Below, piece after piece: positions 8,577 to 19,888 of a stretch of 64,000 bases of DNA (position 1 is its first letter; each line of letters opens with the position of its first letter). Under the pieces are notes generated by a model, which was given only the letters and a program-made list of their open reading frames with translations, searched no databases and was not told where the DNA came from. Source of the DNA: Streptococcus infantis ATCC 700779 (GTDB lineage: Bacteria; Bacillota; Bacilli; Lactobacillales; Streptococcaceae); NCBI RefSeq assembly GCF_000187465.1, contig NZ_GL732439.1:917703-981702 (forward strand), written 5' to 3'. A program made the translations under genes and the position numbers.

Positions 8577-9323
8577 TTAATATCTTTGTTTATACGGTTT
8601 ATTAAATGCAGCTAAGACATCTGACGGAGTGTCTGAATAAGATTTGATTTCTTTTAAATCTCCCTTTACGATAATCCGTTCGGTTGCATCATAGTCTACA
8701 CAAGTCACCAAGGTAATTTCATTGATACCTTCACGATCATCAATTTCATCAACTCGATCTGGGGTTACGTGTTTCACTTCCCGAATTTCGTAGGTATAAA
8801 CTTTATCCTTATCAGTCAGATAAATCTTCATACCTTCTTTGGCATTAACCAAAGGAGAAAATAGCATTTGGCTAGCATTCTCAGCTGTAAAGATATGGTG
8901 ACTAGCTAGAGAATAATTTCCTTCACCCATTTTTTGATTTGGTTTCATGGTTCCTGCTCCGTAGAACAAGTTTACATTGTCCAAACCTTTAAAGATTGGC
9001 AAGTTGATTTCTACTTCGGGAACTGCAATTCCACCTATAACAGGCAACTGTTGTGCATCCCATTGGGATGATAAAACAGCCTCCGAAGAAATAGCTTTCA
9101 CGGAATTAAAATCAAAATTTCCTTCTGCACCATTGTTCTCTTCAAGCTTCTCTTTAGAGACTTGACTAACTTGATACTTGTTAGTATTCCAAACCATAAA
9201 GATATTACGAATCTTTGAGTTAAAAATCAAGGCTAGAGACAAAAGGATTAGAAAGCCAGCTAAAATATTAATCAGCAGATTCTTACGTTTACTTTTTTTA
9301 CTCTTAGTTCTTTTTTGAGACAT
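8577..9323 (-). CDS. srtA: sortase A
   Basis: Housekeeping class A sortase that cleaves LPXTG motifs and links surface proteins to peptidoglycan. It is 248 aa. A basic N-terminus and one membrane segment (about 15-36) anchor it, with the catalytic domain outside. The triad fits class A exactly: His142 in LASHHIF, Cys208 in TLVTCVD and Arg216 in ERIIVKGD. Its ATG overlaps the gyrA stop codon by one base (TAATG), so translation is probably coupled, and gyrA-srtA linkage is typical of streptococci. Confidence 0.97.
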   Translation of the reverse strand: MSQKRTKSKKSKRKNLLINILAGFLILLSLALIFNSKIRNIFMVWNTNKYQVSQVSKEKLEENNGAEGNFDFNSVKAISSEAVLSSQWDAQQLPVIGGIAVPEVEINLPIFKGLDNVNLFYGAGTMKPNQKMGEGNYSLASHHIFTAENASQMLFSPLVNAKEGMKIYLTDKDKVYTYEIREVKHVTPDRVDEIDDREGINEITLVTCVDYDATERIIVKGDLKEIKSYSDTPSDVLAAFNKPYKQRY

Positions 9324-11791
9324 TATTCTTCACTTTCTGTTTCGTTGTCTGCCCCAACTTCTTCTTTCTCAGCTGCCGCAACTGTTGTAAAGGTTACAAT
9401 CTTAGCATTCTCATCTAAACGCATAACCTTAACTCCCATGGTTGAACGTCCAGTTTGAGAAATATTGGCAACATTTGTACGAATCATGACACCGGTATCT
9501 GTGATAACCATCAAATCTTCGTCACCTTTTACTGTTAGAAGACCAGCAAGATGACCATTCTTATCTGTAATATTGGCGGTCTTCATACCTTTACCAGCAC
9601 GACCTTTAGTTGGATATTCAGTGGCAACTGTACGCTTACCGTATCCTTTTTCGGTGATAATGAGGACCTCATCTTGGTCAGTGATTACTCTAGCTCCAAC
9701 TACAGCATCGCCTTCACGAAGGTTTACCCCTTTAACACCAGTAGCACTACGACTCATGCTACGAACGGATGACTGGTTGAAACGAACTGCATAGCCTAAC
9801 TTAGTACCGATAATGATATCAGTATCTTCTTGAGTAAGAAGAACATTAATCAATTCGTCCTCATCTTTCAAATTCAAGGCTTTTAGACCATTTTGGCGAA
9901 TGTTGGCAAATTCTTTAACGCTAGTTCTCTTAACAATACCTGCTCGAGTCGTAAAGAAGATGTATGCATCATCACTACGTTCTGATTCGATATTAATGAT
10001 AGTTTGGATGCTTTCTCCCTCATCCAGTTTCAAGAGGTTAACTACAGGCAATCCCTTGGCTGTACGACCATACTCTGGGATTTCATAACCTTTCAAACGA
10101 TAGACACGGCCTTTGTTGGTAAAGAAGAGCAAGTGATCATGGGTGCTGGTAGAAACCAACTCACGGACAAAGTCATCATCCTTGACTCCTGTTCCCTGTA
10201 CGCCACGTCCACCACGTTTTTGGGCAGTAAACTCGTCTTGGTCCAAACGTTTAATATAACCTTTATTTGATAGAGTGATAAGAACATCAGACTCTTCAAT
10301 CAAGTCTTCATCTTCAAGCGTCAAGACTTCACCAACCATTAACTCAGTACGGCGTTTATCTTCATACTTGCGTTTGACTTCATCCAATTCTTCCTTGATG
10401 ATTTGAGCCACACGTTCTGGTTTTGCAAGAATATCTGCTAAGTCGGCAATCAAAGCAATCAACTCATCATATTCAGATTGAATCTTATCACGCTCCAAGC
10501 CAGTCAAACGACGGAGACGCATGTCTAGGATTGCTTGGCTTTGACGTTCAGATAGCTTGAACTTGCTCATCAATTCCGCTTGAGCTTCTTGGTCAGTTTC
10601 GCTGGCACGGATGATACGAATGACTTCATCAATATGATCCAGAGCAATTAGCAAACCTTCCAAAATATGCGCGCGTGCCTCAGCTTTTTCTTTATCAAAT
10701 TGAGTGCGACGAGTCACAACTTCTTTTTGGTGCTCAATGTATGCATCCAAGATTTGGCGAAGCGATAAAATCTTTGGAACACCATTTTGGATAGCAAGCA
10801 TGTTAAAACCAAAGCTAGTCTGCATCTGAGTCATCTTGAATAAGTTGTTCAAAATAACATTAGCTGATGCGTCGCGTCTAACTTCAATAACAAAGCGAAC
10901 ACCTTCACGGTTAGATTCATCACGAACAGCTGTAATTCCATCGATACGTTTTTCCTGAACTAAGCGCACAATATGCTCATGAACTTTTGTCTTATTAACC
11001 ATATACGGGAATTCAGTAACAACGATACGTTCGCGACCTGTTTTAGTTTCTTCAATTTCCGTACGAGAACGAAGAACAATAGATCCCTTACCAGTCTCAT
11101 ACGCCTTGTGAATACCTGATTTACCCATAACTAGGGCACCAGTTGGGAAGTCTGGACCAGGCAAAACTTCCATCAAATCTTTGGTTGTAACTTCAGGATT
11201 ATCCATGACGAGTTTAACAGCATCAATAGTTTCACCCAAATTATGAGGTGGAATATTGGTCGCCATACCAACGGCAATACCTGTGGCACCATTAACCAAA
11301 AGATTTGGGAAACGAGCTGGTAAAACAACCGGTTCTCGCTCGTTGGCATCATAGTTATCAACAAAATCAACAGTATTTTTATTGATATCGCGAAGCATTT
11401 CAAGAGCAATCTTGCTCATACGTGCTTCGGTATAACGTTGCGCGGCAGCACCATCACCGTCCATAGAACCAAAGTTACCGTGTCCATCTACAAGCATGTA
11501 ACGGTAGCTCCACCACTGAGCCATACGAACCATAGCTTCATAGATAGATGAGTCCCCGTGTGGGTGGTATTTACCCATTACGTCCCCTGTAATACGGGCA
11601 GATTTCTTATGAGGTTTATCAGGCGTAACTCCTAATTCGTTCATTCCGTACAAAATACGACGATGAACAGGTTTCAACCCATCACGAACATCAGGAAGAG
11701 CACGCGATACGATTACACTCATGGCGTAGTCGATAAAGCTAGTCTTCATCTCCTTGGTCAGATTGACATTCACTAAATTTTTATCTTGCAT
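9323..11791 (-). CDS. gyrA: DNA gyrase subunit A
   Basis: Breakage-reunion subunit of gyrase; 822 aa. Active-site Tyr120 lies in [10 protein letters not shown]. The quinolone-resistance region reads [12 protein letters not shown], with Ser81 and Glu85 wild type. C-terminal beta-pinwheel repeats such as [12 protein letters not shown] (GyrA box) are present, followed by an acidic tail. I start at ATG 11791 ([10 protein letters not shown]), preceded by GAGG and matching the pneumococcal protein; a further in-frame codon five residues upstream has no ribosome site. It is co-transcribed with srtA. Confidence 0.97.
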   Translation of the reverse strand: MQDKNLVNVNLTKEMKTSFIDYAMSVIVSRALPDVRDGLKPVHRRILYGMNELGVTPDKPHKKSARITGDVMGKYHPHGDSSIYEAMVRMAQWWSYRYMLVDGHGNFGSMDGDGAAAQRYTEARMSKIALEMLRDINKNTVDFVDNYDANEREPVVLPARFPNLLVNGATGIAVGMATNIPPHNLGETIDAVKLVMDNPEVTTKDLMEVLPGPDFPTGALVMGKSGIHKAYETGKGSIVLRSRTEIEETKTGRERIVVTEFPYMVNKTKVHEHIVRLVQEKRIDGITAVRDESNREGVRFVIEVRRDASANVILNNLFKMTQMQTSFGFNMLAIQNGVPKILSLRQILDAYIEHQKEVVTRRTQFDKEKAEARAHILEGLLIALDHIDEVIRIIRASETDQEAQAELMSKFKLSERQSQAILDMRLRRLTGLERDKIQSEYDELIALIADLADILAKPERVAQIIKEELDEVKRKYEDKRRTELMVGEVLTLEDEDLIEESDVLITLSNKGYIKRLDQDEFTAQKRGGRGVQGTGVKDDDFVRELVSTSTHDHLLFFTNKGRVYRLKGYEIPEYGRTAKGLPVVNLLKLDEGESIQTIINIESERSDDAYIFFTTRAGIVKRTSVKEFANIRQNGLKALNLKDEDELINVLLTQEDTDIIIGTKLGYAVRFNQSSVRSMSRSATGVKGVNLREGDAVVGARVITDQDEVLIITEKGYGKRTVATEYPTKGRAGKGMKTANITDKNGHLAGLLTVKGDEDLMVITDTGVMIRTNVANISQTGRSTMGVKVMRLDENAKIVTFTTVAAAEKEEVGADNETESEE

Positions 11792-11828
11792 TAACAAATG
11801 CCTCATTTCACTATTAGTAACTAGATAT

Positions 11829-11834
11829 ATTATA
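11829..11834 (-). promoter_or_regulatory. gyrA -10 element
   Basis: A perfect TATAAT with extended -10 TGG. No good -35 is visible at 17 bp. It is divergent from the ldh promoter about 75 bp away. Confidence 0.6.
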
Positions 11835-11869
11835 CCATAGTTTGGACTATTTTACAGTTTAACAACACG

Positions 11870-11885
11870 TGTAAAACGTTTACAT
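11870..11885. promoter_or_regulatory. cre-like site between gyrA and ldh
   Basis: TGTAAAACGTTTACAT resembles a catabolite-responsive element with one extra base in one arm. It lies 22 bp upstream of the ldh -35, a position compatible with CcpA control of ldh. Confidence 0.4.
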
Positions 11886-11906
11886 ATTTATCCCGAAGGT
11901 ATATCC

Positions 11907-11935
11907 GTGACAAAGCTTAGCAAAAGTGATAGAAT
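11907..11935 (+). promoter_or_regulatory. ldh promoter
   Basis: GTGACA (11907-11912), 17-bp spacer, TAGAAT (11930-11935) with extended -10 TGA. Confidence 0.75.
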
Positions 11936-11937
11936 GA

Positions 11938-12972
<1,035 letters not shown>

Positions 12973-12990
12973 TTCAATTAAATTTTTAAA

Positions 12991-13030
12991 AAAAGAAATG
13001 TCTAGACAAAACAGTCTAGACATTTTTTTA
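12991..13030. terminator. ldh terminator (bidirectional)
   Basis: AATGTCTAGAC and GTCTAGACATT arms, a 6-nt loop, T run after and A run before. It can serve both ldh and the convergent thioredoxin-like lipoprotein gene. Confidence 0.9.
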
Positions 13031-13035
13031 TAACG

Positions 13036-13599
13036 TTAATCCATTTGTGCAAACGCCGCTTCTGCATCTGCATTACTAATTGCACCTATTTGGATTTTGG
13101 CAATTTTACCATTTGAATCAATTAGAAATTCTGTTGGAATGCTTCGAATCTGATAGGCTTGGAAGGTTGTCGCCTTGGTGTCATATAGGACAGGTATATC
13201 CTTATAGCCCTGCTCCTCAAACCATTTTGGAAATTGGTCTATGGTTTTTTCACCTTGAAGGCCTGGTGCAATAACAGATAATATTTCAAAATCACGATCT
13301 TCTTTTGCAGCAAGTTCCATTAGTTCTGGCATGCTTTTTTTACATGGTCCGCACCAAGAAGCCCAGAATTTTAGATAAACTTTTTTACCTTTAAAATCAG
13401 ATAGTTTGACTTCTTTTCCATCCATCGATTGGAGCGTAAAATCAGGTGCTTCTGCTCCTACAGCTATTTGCTTAACCGTTGCTTGTTGCTGTGCTTGAGT
13501 CGTTTGATTTTCTTGACTTGATTTTCCCTCTTCTTTGCCACAAGCAATCAGAAGAAATAGGGATAAAATACTAAGTCCGAAATAGATAAATTTTTTCAT
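13036..13599 (-). CDS. TlpA-like extracellular thioredoxin lipoprotein (Etrx type)
   Basis: A surface-tethered disulfide reductase of 187 aa. The lipoprotein signal ends at Cys20 (LFLLIAC). A Gln/Thr-rich linker (27-42) leads to a TlpA/ResA domain with the active site WCGPC (82-86) and the cis-Pro loop IRSIPTEF. In pneumococcus, Etrx proteins receive electrons from CcdA and reduce extracellular methionine sulfoxide reductase. Here ccdA lies directly upstream but no msrAB is adjacent, resembling the two-gene etrx2-ccdA2 locus. Confidence 0.9.
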   Translation of the reverse strand: MKKFIYFGLSILSLFLLIACGKEEGKSSQENQTTQAQQQATVKQIAVGAEAPDFTLQSMDGKEVKLSDFKGKKVYLKFWASWCGPCKKSMPELMELAAKEDRDFEILSVIAPGLQGEKTIDQFPKWFEEQGYKDIPVLYDTKATTFQAYQIRSIPTEFLIDSNGKIAKIQIGAISNADAEAAFAQMD

Positions 13600-13611
13600 A
13601 TGTAACTCCTT

Positions 13612-14319
13612 TTATCCTAATAATCCAGATAAGACATTTAACTGTCCCAACATTAATAAAATTCCCATGAGAATAATTAGCAAACCACCAATTCTTTTCA
13701 GTAAGAGTAGATGAGATTTAATTCTACTAAAATAAGGCATAATCAGACCTGATGCCAAAGCCAACACTAAAAATGGAAGCGCCATTCCAAGTGTATAAAT
13801 TAGGGTTAATAAGGCCCCTTGAAGAGCTCCATTTCCTCCTGAGGCAGCTAATGCTAAAACTGAACTTAAAACTGGACCAATACATGGAGTCCAACCAAAG
13901 CTAAAGCTGATACCTAATAGAAAGGCTGATAGATATTTACTAGACTGTTTTTGATCAAATCTTACTGTTTTTTGGAACTCTAATTTTCGTAAATGAAGGA
14001 TTTCCATCTGATGTAAGCCTAGTATGATAATAATGCCTCCCATAACATAACGAAACCAATCAGCATAGAGTAAATTGCCGAGAAATCCTGCTCCAAACCC
14101 TAGAATAAAGAAAATCAGAGAGATACCTGCGATAAAACAGAATGTCCGAATTAATCCTGACCAGGCAACATCCTTACCTAAAAACCGAAATGTCTTTGAC
14201 TGCTCTTGATCATCTAACAAAACACCTGCATAAACTGGTAACAAGGGAAATATGCAGGGTGAGAAAAACGATAAAACCCCAGCTAAAAATACAGAGATAA
14301 AAAATATAATACTTTCCAA
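13612..14319 (-). CDS. ccdA: CcdA family thiol-electron transporter (TTG start)
   Basis: A polytopic membrane protein of 235 aa that carries reducing equivalents from cytoplasmic thioredoxin to extracellular thioredoxin-like proteins. About six membrane segments are seen. The redox Cys residues lie in SFFSPCIFPLLPVY (near residue 22) and FGWTPCIGPVLS. The start is TTG 14319, supported by AAGG at 8 nt. The lipoprotein gene follows after 12 nt, so the two form an operon. Confidence 0.92.
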   Translation of the reverse strand: MESIIFFISVFLAGVLSFFSPCIFPLLPVYAGVLLDDQEQSKTFRFLGKDVAWSGLIRTFCFIAGISLIFFILGFGAGFLGNLLYADWFRYVMGGIIIILGLHQMEILHLRKLEFQKTVRFDQKQSSKYLSAFLLGISFSFGWTPCIGPVLSSVLALAASGGNGALQGALLTLIYTLGMALPFLVLALASGLIMPYFSRIKSHLLLLKRIGGLLIILMGILLMLGQLNVLSGLLG

Positions 14320-14350
14320 TTAAGAACCTTCTTTCATATAGTCATCTTTT

Positions 14351-14378
14351 ATTTTACTATAAAAGAAAACGTTTGTAA
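14351..14378 (-). promoter_or_regulatory. ccdA promoter
   Basis: TTACAA (14373-14378), 16-bp spacer, TAAAAT (14351-14356). Confidence 0.6.
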
Positions 14379-14416
14379 GATATCTGCTACGCAAATTTGA
14401 TTTCAACTTTAACGAA

Positions 14417-14446
14417 TAAAAAAAGGAGCTCAGCTCCCTTTTTTTA
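14417..14446. terminator. map operon terminator (bidirectional)
   Basis: A GGGAGCTGAGCTCC-type hairpin between A and T runs, directly after the map stop codon. Confidence 0.85.
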
Positions 14447-15307
14447 TTAATAAGTTCCCTCTTCACCTTGACTTGTCAAGATTACAGGTCCATCCTTGGT
14501 GATAACAAACTGGTGTTCATACTGACATGATAGACCACCGTCGATAGTTTTGTGCGCCCAACCTGTCTTCATGTCTGTATCGATTTCCCAATCACCTGTA
14601 TTAATCATAGGTTCGATTGTCAAAACCATACCTTCACGAAGACGAAGACCACGACCAGCTACACCATAGTTGGGAACCATTGGTTCTTCATGCATAGTTG
14701 GGCCAACACCGTGTCCTACAAGATCACGAACAACGCCGTATCCACGACTTTCAGCATATTCTTGAATCGCTGCCCCAATATCGCCAATTCGGTTACCAAC
14801 AACAGCTTGCTCGATACCCTTATACATAGCTTCCTTGGTCACGTCCATCAAGTTTTTAACTTCTTCTGATGGTTTACCAACTGCGTATGCCCAACAAGAA
14901 TCAGCCAAGCCACCCGTAAAGTTTTGAGTATATTTTTTCATCTGCTCAACGTTGTTAAAATTAAGTTTAGAAACATTGAGGTCAGACTTCGCGATTGGCC
15001 CACCAAGAACCATGTCAACCTTGAGAAGGTCACCCTCTTTGAGGATATAATGACGAGGGAAGGCGTGTGCTACTTCGTCATTGAGCGAACAGCAGGTTGC
15101 ATATGGATAGTCCATCATTGCTCCATCAACACCAATCTGTAGTGGAAGGAAATTTTCTTCTTTACAACGACGGCGAACATACTCTTCTACTTCCCACATA
15201 TCAACACCTGGCTTGATGATATCACGCAAGCCAATGTGAATGCTTGCAAGAAAATCGCCAGCCTTATCCATAGCTTCGATTTCTCTAGCTGATTTCAATG
15301 TAATCAT
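14447..15307 (-). CDS. map: methionine aminopeptidase, type I
   Basis: Removes initiator methionine from new proteins. It is 286 aa with the pita-bread fold. Visible motifs are the first metal Asp in KVDMVLGG, the HGVG segment DLVGHGVGPTMHEEP, and Glu ligands in LTIEPMI and the C-terminal QYEHQF. It is longer than the roughly 250-aa E. coli enzyme, as is usual in streptococci, with an insertion around residues 100-160. It is the last gene of murZ-GNAT-spxR-map. Confidence 0.96.
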   Translation of the reverse strand: MITLKSAREIEAMDKAGDFLASIHIGLRDIIKPGVDMWEVEEYVRRRCKEENFLPLQIGVDGAMMDYPYATCCSLNDEVAHAFPRHYILKEGDLLKVDMVLGGPIAKSDLNVSKLNFNNVEQMKKYTQNFTGGLADSCWAYAVGKPSEEVKNLMDVTKEAMYKGIEQAVVGNRIGDIGAAIQEYAESRGYGVVRDLVGHGVGPTMHEEPMVPNYGVAGRGLRLREGMVLTIEPMINTGDWEIDTDMKTGWAHKTIDGGLSCQYEHQFVITKDGPVILTSQGEEGTY

Positions 15308-15322
15308 GTTTACTCCTAGATT

Positions 15323-16600
15323 CTAATTAATTTTTACAGTAACATTTGCTTTTGATACAATTTGATGATTGAGATAAATATCATAATCAATAATAGCCGA
15401 TCGTCTCGTATGATGAATAATTCTAGCTTGAATCCGTAGAACATCATCAATCTGAACAGCCTGTAAGAAGTAAATCAACATTTGTTCAATGATGAGGTTA
15501 CGCCCGCTATTAACAACCAAGTCTTGCGTCATATGAGTCAAGATTTCCGAAAGAACACCATTAGCCAGAACACCATTTTTTTCTAACATAAAGGGTTCGA
15601 CTGTAATAACAACTTCATCATGATGATAAGATAGCTTCTGTCCAATCTGTTCTGAAAAGGTTGGTAAAGTTGAGACCTGAGAACGACTCATTTTTTCCAT
15701 AACATCACGTCTAGTAATGACACCAAGCAAGGTTTGATTGCTCCGTACAACAGGTACCATTTCAAAATCCTCAGCAATCATTCTCTGGCTCACGTTAGCA
15801 ATATTTGTGGCTAAACCGGTCATGTAGACAGTTCTTGTCATGACCTTATCAATGGTAGTCCCTGGTGATTTATCTCCAGCATCACGCATGGTCACGACAC
15901 CCACAACAACCTTATGCTGATTGATAACAGGGAAGCGACTACTTCTATTCTTACGAACTAAATCTAAATAATCTTTTACAGTATCCGTTTCTTGTAAAAA
16001 ACCATATTCATGACAAGTGCGATAGATTTTTTCCACTGTTAGAATATCTGTCTTTATTTGTACATTTGACAAAGCTCGGTTAATCATGGTCGCAACGGTA
16101 AATGTGTCATGTTTACTGCGTAACACTGGGATATTTTTCTTATTAGCAGCATCCAAAACATCTTTATGAACTTCAAATCCACCTGTTACCAAGACAGCAT
16201 TTTCATTTTCAAGCGCCAATAATTGGATTCGTGTTCTGTCACCGACAATAAGTAGACCGCCATCATGAAGATAAGAAAGAATATTCTTTTCTGTCATGGC
16301 TCCAATGGAGAATTTACTGAATTCTCTCTCCAAACCAGCTTGGCCAGCTAAAACTTCCGAACCAGTGACTTCTGCAATTTCTGCAAAGGTTAATCTCTCA
16401 ATGGCAACTTTTTTTGACTTGACACGGACAGTTCCACTTCGAGGACGTGTTTCAACCAATCCTCTATTTTCAGCTTCTTTGATAGCACGATAAGCTGTAC
16501 CATCACTCACTCCCAGCCTATTTGAGATACTTCGAACACTGACCCGTTTTCCGACTGGTAATTCTTCTAAATAAGCTAAAATTTCTTGGTGTTTACTCAT
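15323..16600 (-). CDS. spxR: SpxR-like regulator (HTH, DRTGG, two CBS, HotDog)
   Basis: A 425-aa multidomain regulator. An N-terminal winged-helix (about 1-65) includes RVSVRSISNRLGVSDGTAYRAI. A DRTGG domain (about 70-180) and paired CBS domains (about 190-310; RFPVINQHKVVVGVVTMRD and MVPVVRSNQTLLGVITRRD) follow, then a HotDog domain (about 325-425). In pneumococcus SpxR activates spxB, the hydrogen peroxide-producing pyruvate oxidase, probably sensing an adenyl ligand. It overlaps the upstream GNAT gene by 8 nt. Confidence 0.88.
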   Translation of the reverse strand: MSKHQEILAYLEELPVGKRVSVRSISNRLGVSDGTAYRAIKEAENRGLVETRPRSGTVRVKSKKVAIERLTFAEIAEVTGSEVLAGQAGLEREFSKFSIGAMTEKNILSYLHDGGLLIVGDRTRIQLLALENENAVLVTGGFEVHKDVLDAANKKNIPVLRSKHDTFTVATMINRALSNVQIKTDILTVEKIYRTCHEYGFLQETDTVKDYLDLVRKNRSSRFPVINQHKVVVGVVTMRDAGDKSPGTTIDKVMTRTVYMTGLATNIANVSQRMIAEDFEMVPVVRSNQTLLGVITRRDVMEKMSRSQVSTLPTFSEQIGQKLSYHHDEVVITVEPFMLEKNGVLANGVLSEILTHMTQDLVVNSGRNLIIEQMLIYFLQAVQIDDVLRIQARIIHHTRRSAIIDYDIYLNHQIVSKANVTVKIN

Positions 16601-17144
16601 TTAGCTCTCCTTTTGTATAGCGAAATTCTAGATAATCCCGCATCTTACGAGTATATCGATCACTACCCTTAAAACGACGATATAGAACGAAGCCTGATTT
16701 TTGTGCAACCTTTTGACTAGCACTATTTTCTAAATGTGTCACAATAGAAAGTTGCTTTAATTCAAACTGACCCATAGACAAATCGCGTAATTTGGTAACT
16801 GCTTCCGTCATATATCCCTGAGACCAATAGTCTTTCCTTAAAAAATAGCCAATTTCTGCTTCTTTACGGATTTCATCTAGCTTTTCAAACTTGATGGCTC
16901 CAATCATCTTCTGTGCTTTCTTATCACAAATCGCCCAAATTCCCAAGGGTGATTTCATAAAGTAGTTAGCAAGAGCATATTGACTTTCCTCAATGCTGGC
17001 TTGCGTAGGAAAAATAAATTGGAGATTTTCAGGGTCTGATGCTAGAGCATGAAAGTCATCTACATCCGTAAAAAAGAATGGACGGAAAAACAAACGTTCC
17101 GTCTCATAGAAAGAATACATTGCTAATTTTGTCCAGATATTCAT
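16593..17144 (-). CDS. GNAT family N-acetyltransferase (RimJ/RimL-like)
   Basis: A 183-aa acetyltransferase. It begins MNIWTKLAMYSFYETERLFFRPF, has the acetyl-CoA loop region KDYWSQGYMTEAV near residue 105 and ends with SASQKVAQKSGFVLYRRFKG-type features. The substrate is unknown. I use ATG 17144 with GAGGA upstream; the TTG four codons earlier lies within that ribosome site. It is related in style to the GNAT at 50139-50708. Only 17 bp separate it from murZ. Confidence 0.85.
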   Translation of the reverse strand: MNIWTKLAMYSFYETERLFFRPFFFTDVDDFHALASDPENLQFIFPTQASIEESQYALANYFMKSPLGIWAICDKKAQKMIGAIKFEKLDEIRKEAEIGYFLRKDYWSQGYMTEAVTKLRDLSMGQFELKQLSIVTHLENSASQKVAQKSGFVLYRRFKGSDRYTRKMRDYLEFRYTKGELNE

Positions 17145-17161
17145 TGTGTTCCTCAAAATGG

Positions 17162-18421
17162 CTAATCTTCGATTAGCTCAATATCTGCTCCAAGGTTACG
17201 TAATTTTTCAATAATATTTGAGTAGCCTCTTAAAATGAACTCTACACTAGTAATTTCTGTTCTACCTTCAGCCATTAATCCAGCAATAACCAAGGCAGCT
17301 CCTGCACGTAAGTCAGTGGCTCTTACACTTGCACCGTGTAAAGGATTGCCACCCTTGTAGAAAATATGGTCATTCGTTGTAGAAATATCTGCATTCATTT
17401 TGGCTAATTCGAAGACATGATTGACACGTTTTTCATAAATAGTATCGATTAATGTTCCTCGTCCTTCAGCTTTCAACAAAAGAGGAGTAATCGGTTGTTG
17501 AAGGTCTGTAGCAAATCCTGGATATGGAGCTGTTTTGATATTTACAGCCTTAAGATTTGTTTGTTCTTCAACATAGATACTGTCTTCAGAAACCGTCATA
17601 TGAACACCCATTTCTTCAAGTTTTGCAATAAAACCTTCTAAGTGTTCATAAAGTACATTGTTAATACGAATTCCTTGTCCCACAGCAGCAGCCATTGCAA
17701 TATAAGTCCCTGCTTCAATACGGTCAGGAATTACCTGATGGCGAGTTCCATGAAGGGATTCAACACCATCGATAGTAATCATATCTGTACCTGCACCACG
17801 AATATGAGCTCCCATATTATTTAACAAAGTAGCTACATCAATGATTTCAGGCTCTCTAGCCGCGTTTTCAATGACTGTACGTCCTTGAGCTTTAACCGCT
17901 GCAAGCATTGTGTTAATAGTTGCTCCAACACTAACAGTATCCATATAAATATGTGCACCTTGTAATCTAGAGCCGTTTGTTGAGAGATTCATATTGTCTC
18001 CCTCATAGGTTGTCTTAGCACCCATAGCTTCGAAGGCTTTTAAATGCAAGTCAATCGGACGAGGTCCTAAGTCACATCCACCAGGTAAACCTACTGTTGC
18101 TTCACCGAAACGTCCAAGAAGACTACCGTAGAAATAATAGGATGCGCGAAGACTGTTGATTTTACCATATGGCATTGGTTTGTTTTGAACACCACGAGGA
18201 TCAATCTCTAAAACATCATCATAGCGCTTTACACTAGCACCCATAATTTCCATGATATCAACCAAACTAGCAACGTCAGAGATGTCTGGAACACAGTCCA
18301 AAATAACTACATCATCTGACAAAATAATAGCTGGAATCAGAGCTACCACACTATTTTTCGCTCCGCTAATGGTTATCTCACCCTTTAATGGGCGTCCGCC
18401 GTTAATGACAATTTTTTTCAT
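17162..18421 (-). CDS. murZ: UDP-GlcNAc 1-carboxyvinyltransferase (MurA2/MurZ)
   Basis: Catalyses the first committed step of peptidoglycan precursor synthesis, adding enolpyruvate from PEP to UDP-GlcNAc. It is 419 aa. Cys116 of the fosfomycin-sensitive loop is present in [12 protein letters not shown], and the Lys22/Asn23 substrate site is GAKNSV. Gram-positives with low GC carry two paralogues; the spxR-map neighbourhood marks this as the one called MurZ in pneumococcus. The ribosome site is weak. Confidence 0.93.
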   Translation of the reverse strand: MKKIVINGGRPLKGEITISGAKNSVVALIPAIILSDDVVILDCVPDISDVASLVDIMEIMGASVKRYDDVLEIDPRGVQNKPMPYGKINSLRASYYFYGSLLGRFGEATVGLPGGCDLGPRPIDLHLKAFEAMGAKTTYEGDNMNLSTNGSRLQGAHIYMDTVSVGATINTMLAAVKAQGRTVIENAAREPEIIDVATLLNNMGAHIRGAGTDMITIDGVESLHGTRHQVIPDRIEAGTYIAMAAAVGQGIRINNVLYEHLEGFIAKLEEMGVHMTVSEDSIYVEEQTNLKAVNIKTAPYPGFATDLQQPITPLLLKAEGRGTLIDTIYEKRVNHVFELAKMNADISTTNDHIFYKGGNPLHGASVRATDLRAGAALVIAGLMAEGRTEITSVEFILRGYSNIIEKLRNLGADIELIED

Positions 18422-18469
18422 TATTTTTTATATACTCTTTCACTATTTATTCATAAGGTCTCACCCTAT

Positions 18470-18475
18470 ATTATA
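18470..18475 (-). promoter_or_regulatory. murZ -10 element
   Basis: A perfect TATAAT with extended TGG, about 50 nt before the murZ start. The -35 is poor. Confidence 0.6.
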
Positions 18476-18592
18476 CCATATTTCTTTCTTATTATCTATT
18501 ATAATAAATCAAATAAGTTCCTTGAGATTTTATTGAGTGAGAATAGTTTCTGAAGTAAACTTAAAAAATAACTGATACTAATATTGTTCAAG

Positions 18593-18624
18593 AAAAAAAG
18601 CTTTCCAAAAATATTGGAAAGCCT
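18593..18624 (-). terminator. rpmA terminator
   Basis: GCTTTCCAA and TTGGAAAGC arms with a 5-nt loop and a U run after the L27 gene. Confidence 0.88.
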
Positions 18625-18634
18625 TATTTAATGT

Positions 18635-18928
18635 TTATTTTGCGATTGGGTAAACAGAAACTTGTTTCTTATCGCGACCTTTACGTTCGAAACGTACTAC
18701 GCCTTCAACTTTAGCGAACAAAGTATCGTCTCCACCACGTCCAACGTTTACACCTGGATAGATGTGTGTACCACGTTGACGGTAAAGGATTGATCCACCA
18801 GTTACAGTTTGTCCGTCAGCTGCTTTAGCTCCAAGACGTTTAGCTTGTGAATCGCGTCCGTTTGATGTAGAACCTCCACCTTTTTTGTGGGCGAAAAGTT
18901 GCAAGTTGATAAGAGTCATTTTTAACAT
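18635..18928 (-). CDS. rpmA: 50S ribosomal protein L27 with cleavable N-terminal extension
   Basis: Ribosomal protein at the peptidyl-transferase centre; 97 aa. The N-terminus [12 protein letters not shown] precedes [15 protein letters not shown]. In Firmicutes the LQLF extension must be removed after Phe by the protease Prp to expose the functional tail. The prp gene lies directly upstream in the same operon. GGAGG precedes the ATG by 8 nt. Confidence 0.97.
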   Translation of the reverse strand: MLKMTLINLQLFAHKKGGGSTSNGRDSQAKRLGAKAADGQTVTGGSILYRQRGTHIYPGVNVGRGGDDTLFAKVEGVVRFERKGRDKKQVSVYPIAK

Positions 18929-18944
18929 AATGTTTTCCTCCGTG

Positions 18945-19298
<354 letters not shown>

Positions 19299-19304
19299 TT
19301 AAAA

Positions 19305-19619
19305 TTAAGCGTTGATTGCGTTGATGACAACTTTAGTGTATGGTTGACGGTGACCTTGTTTACGATGGCTACCTTTTTTAGGTTTGTACTTGTAAGTAAC
19401 AACTTTCTTTTGTTTTCCTTGTTTTTCAACAGTTCCAACTACAGTAGCTCCAGCAACAAGTGGAGTTCCGACAACAGTGTTTTCACCACCAACAAGAACA
19501 ACTTCGTTAAAAGTAACTTCTTGACCAGCTTCAACGTTCAATTTTTCAACGTAAACTGCTTGACCAACTTCAACTTTAACTTGTTTTCCGCCAGTTTTGA
19601 TAATTGCGTATGTGCTCAT
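19305..19619 (-). CDS. rplU: 50S ribosomal protein L21
   Basis: A 104-aa 23S-binding ribosomal protein. It starts [20 protein letters not shown] and contains the [19 protein letters not shown] signature near the C-terminus. ATG 19619 has AGGAGGTG upstream. An in-frame extension of 25 codons upstream lies in the structured leader and is not coding. First gene of rplU-prp-rpmA. Confidence 0.97.
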
Positions 19620-19853
19620 TATGCACCTCCTATGATTTTTTGGGGTTACCCCGAATTTTTGTGAAGACTCGCCTAGCATCGTGGGACGAACCACTTAAAA
19701 GAAGAGCTCTTAGTATAACAAAGAATAAACTAGGAATTAAGCCGAAGACATAACTTATGTTAGGCAAGGCGATAATGACGAAGTTTAAATTTGTTATATG
19801 ACGAGCAACGATGTTCGTGCGGTTGCACAGGACTGTGCATAGTCAACTCTACA
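19620..19853 (-). ncRNA. rplU 5' leader (L21 leader-like)
   Basis: A long untranslated leader of about 230 nt between the promoter and rplU. It has several GC-rich hairpins, including a GCACAGTCCTGTGC palindrome near the 5' end and a GGGGTTACCCC hairpin just before the ribosome site. L21 leaders that control the operon are known in Firmicutes; equivalence here is inferred from position and structure. Confidence 0.6.
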
Positions 19854-19882
19854 AGTATAGCATGATTCCAAATTTTTGACAA
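19854..19882 (-). promoter_or_regulatory. rplU promoter
   Basis: TTGTCA (19877-19882), 17-bp spacer, TATACT (19854-19859) with extended -10 TGC. Confidence 0.8.
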
Positions 19883-19888
19883 GTATTT

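Noticed and set aside
11870..11885. Strong claim of CcpA control of ldh
   Set aside because: The palindrome has one extra base relative to the cre consensus, so it is kept only as a low-confidence site.
19620..19694. N-terminal extension of L21
   Set aside because: Falls in the structured leader; conserved L21 starts at 19619 after a strong ribosome site.
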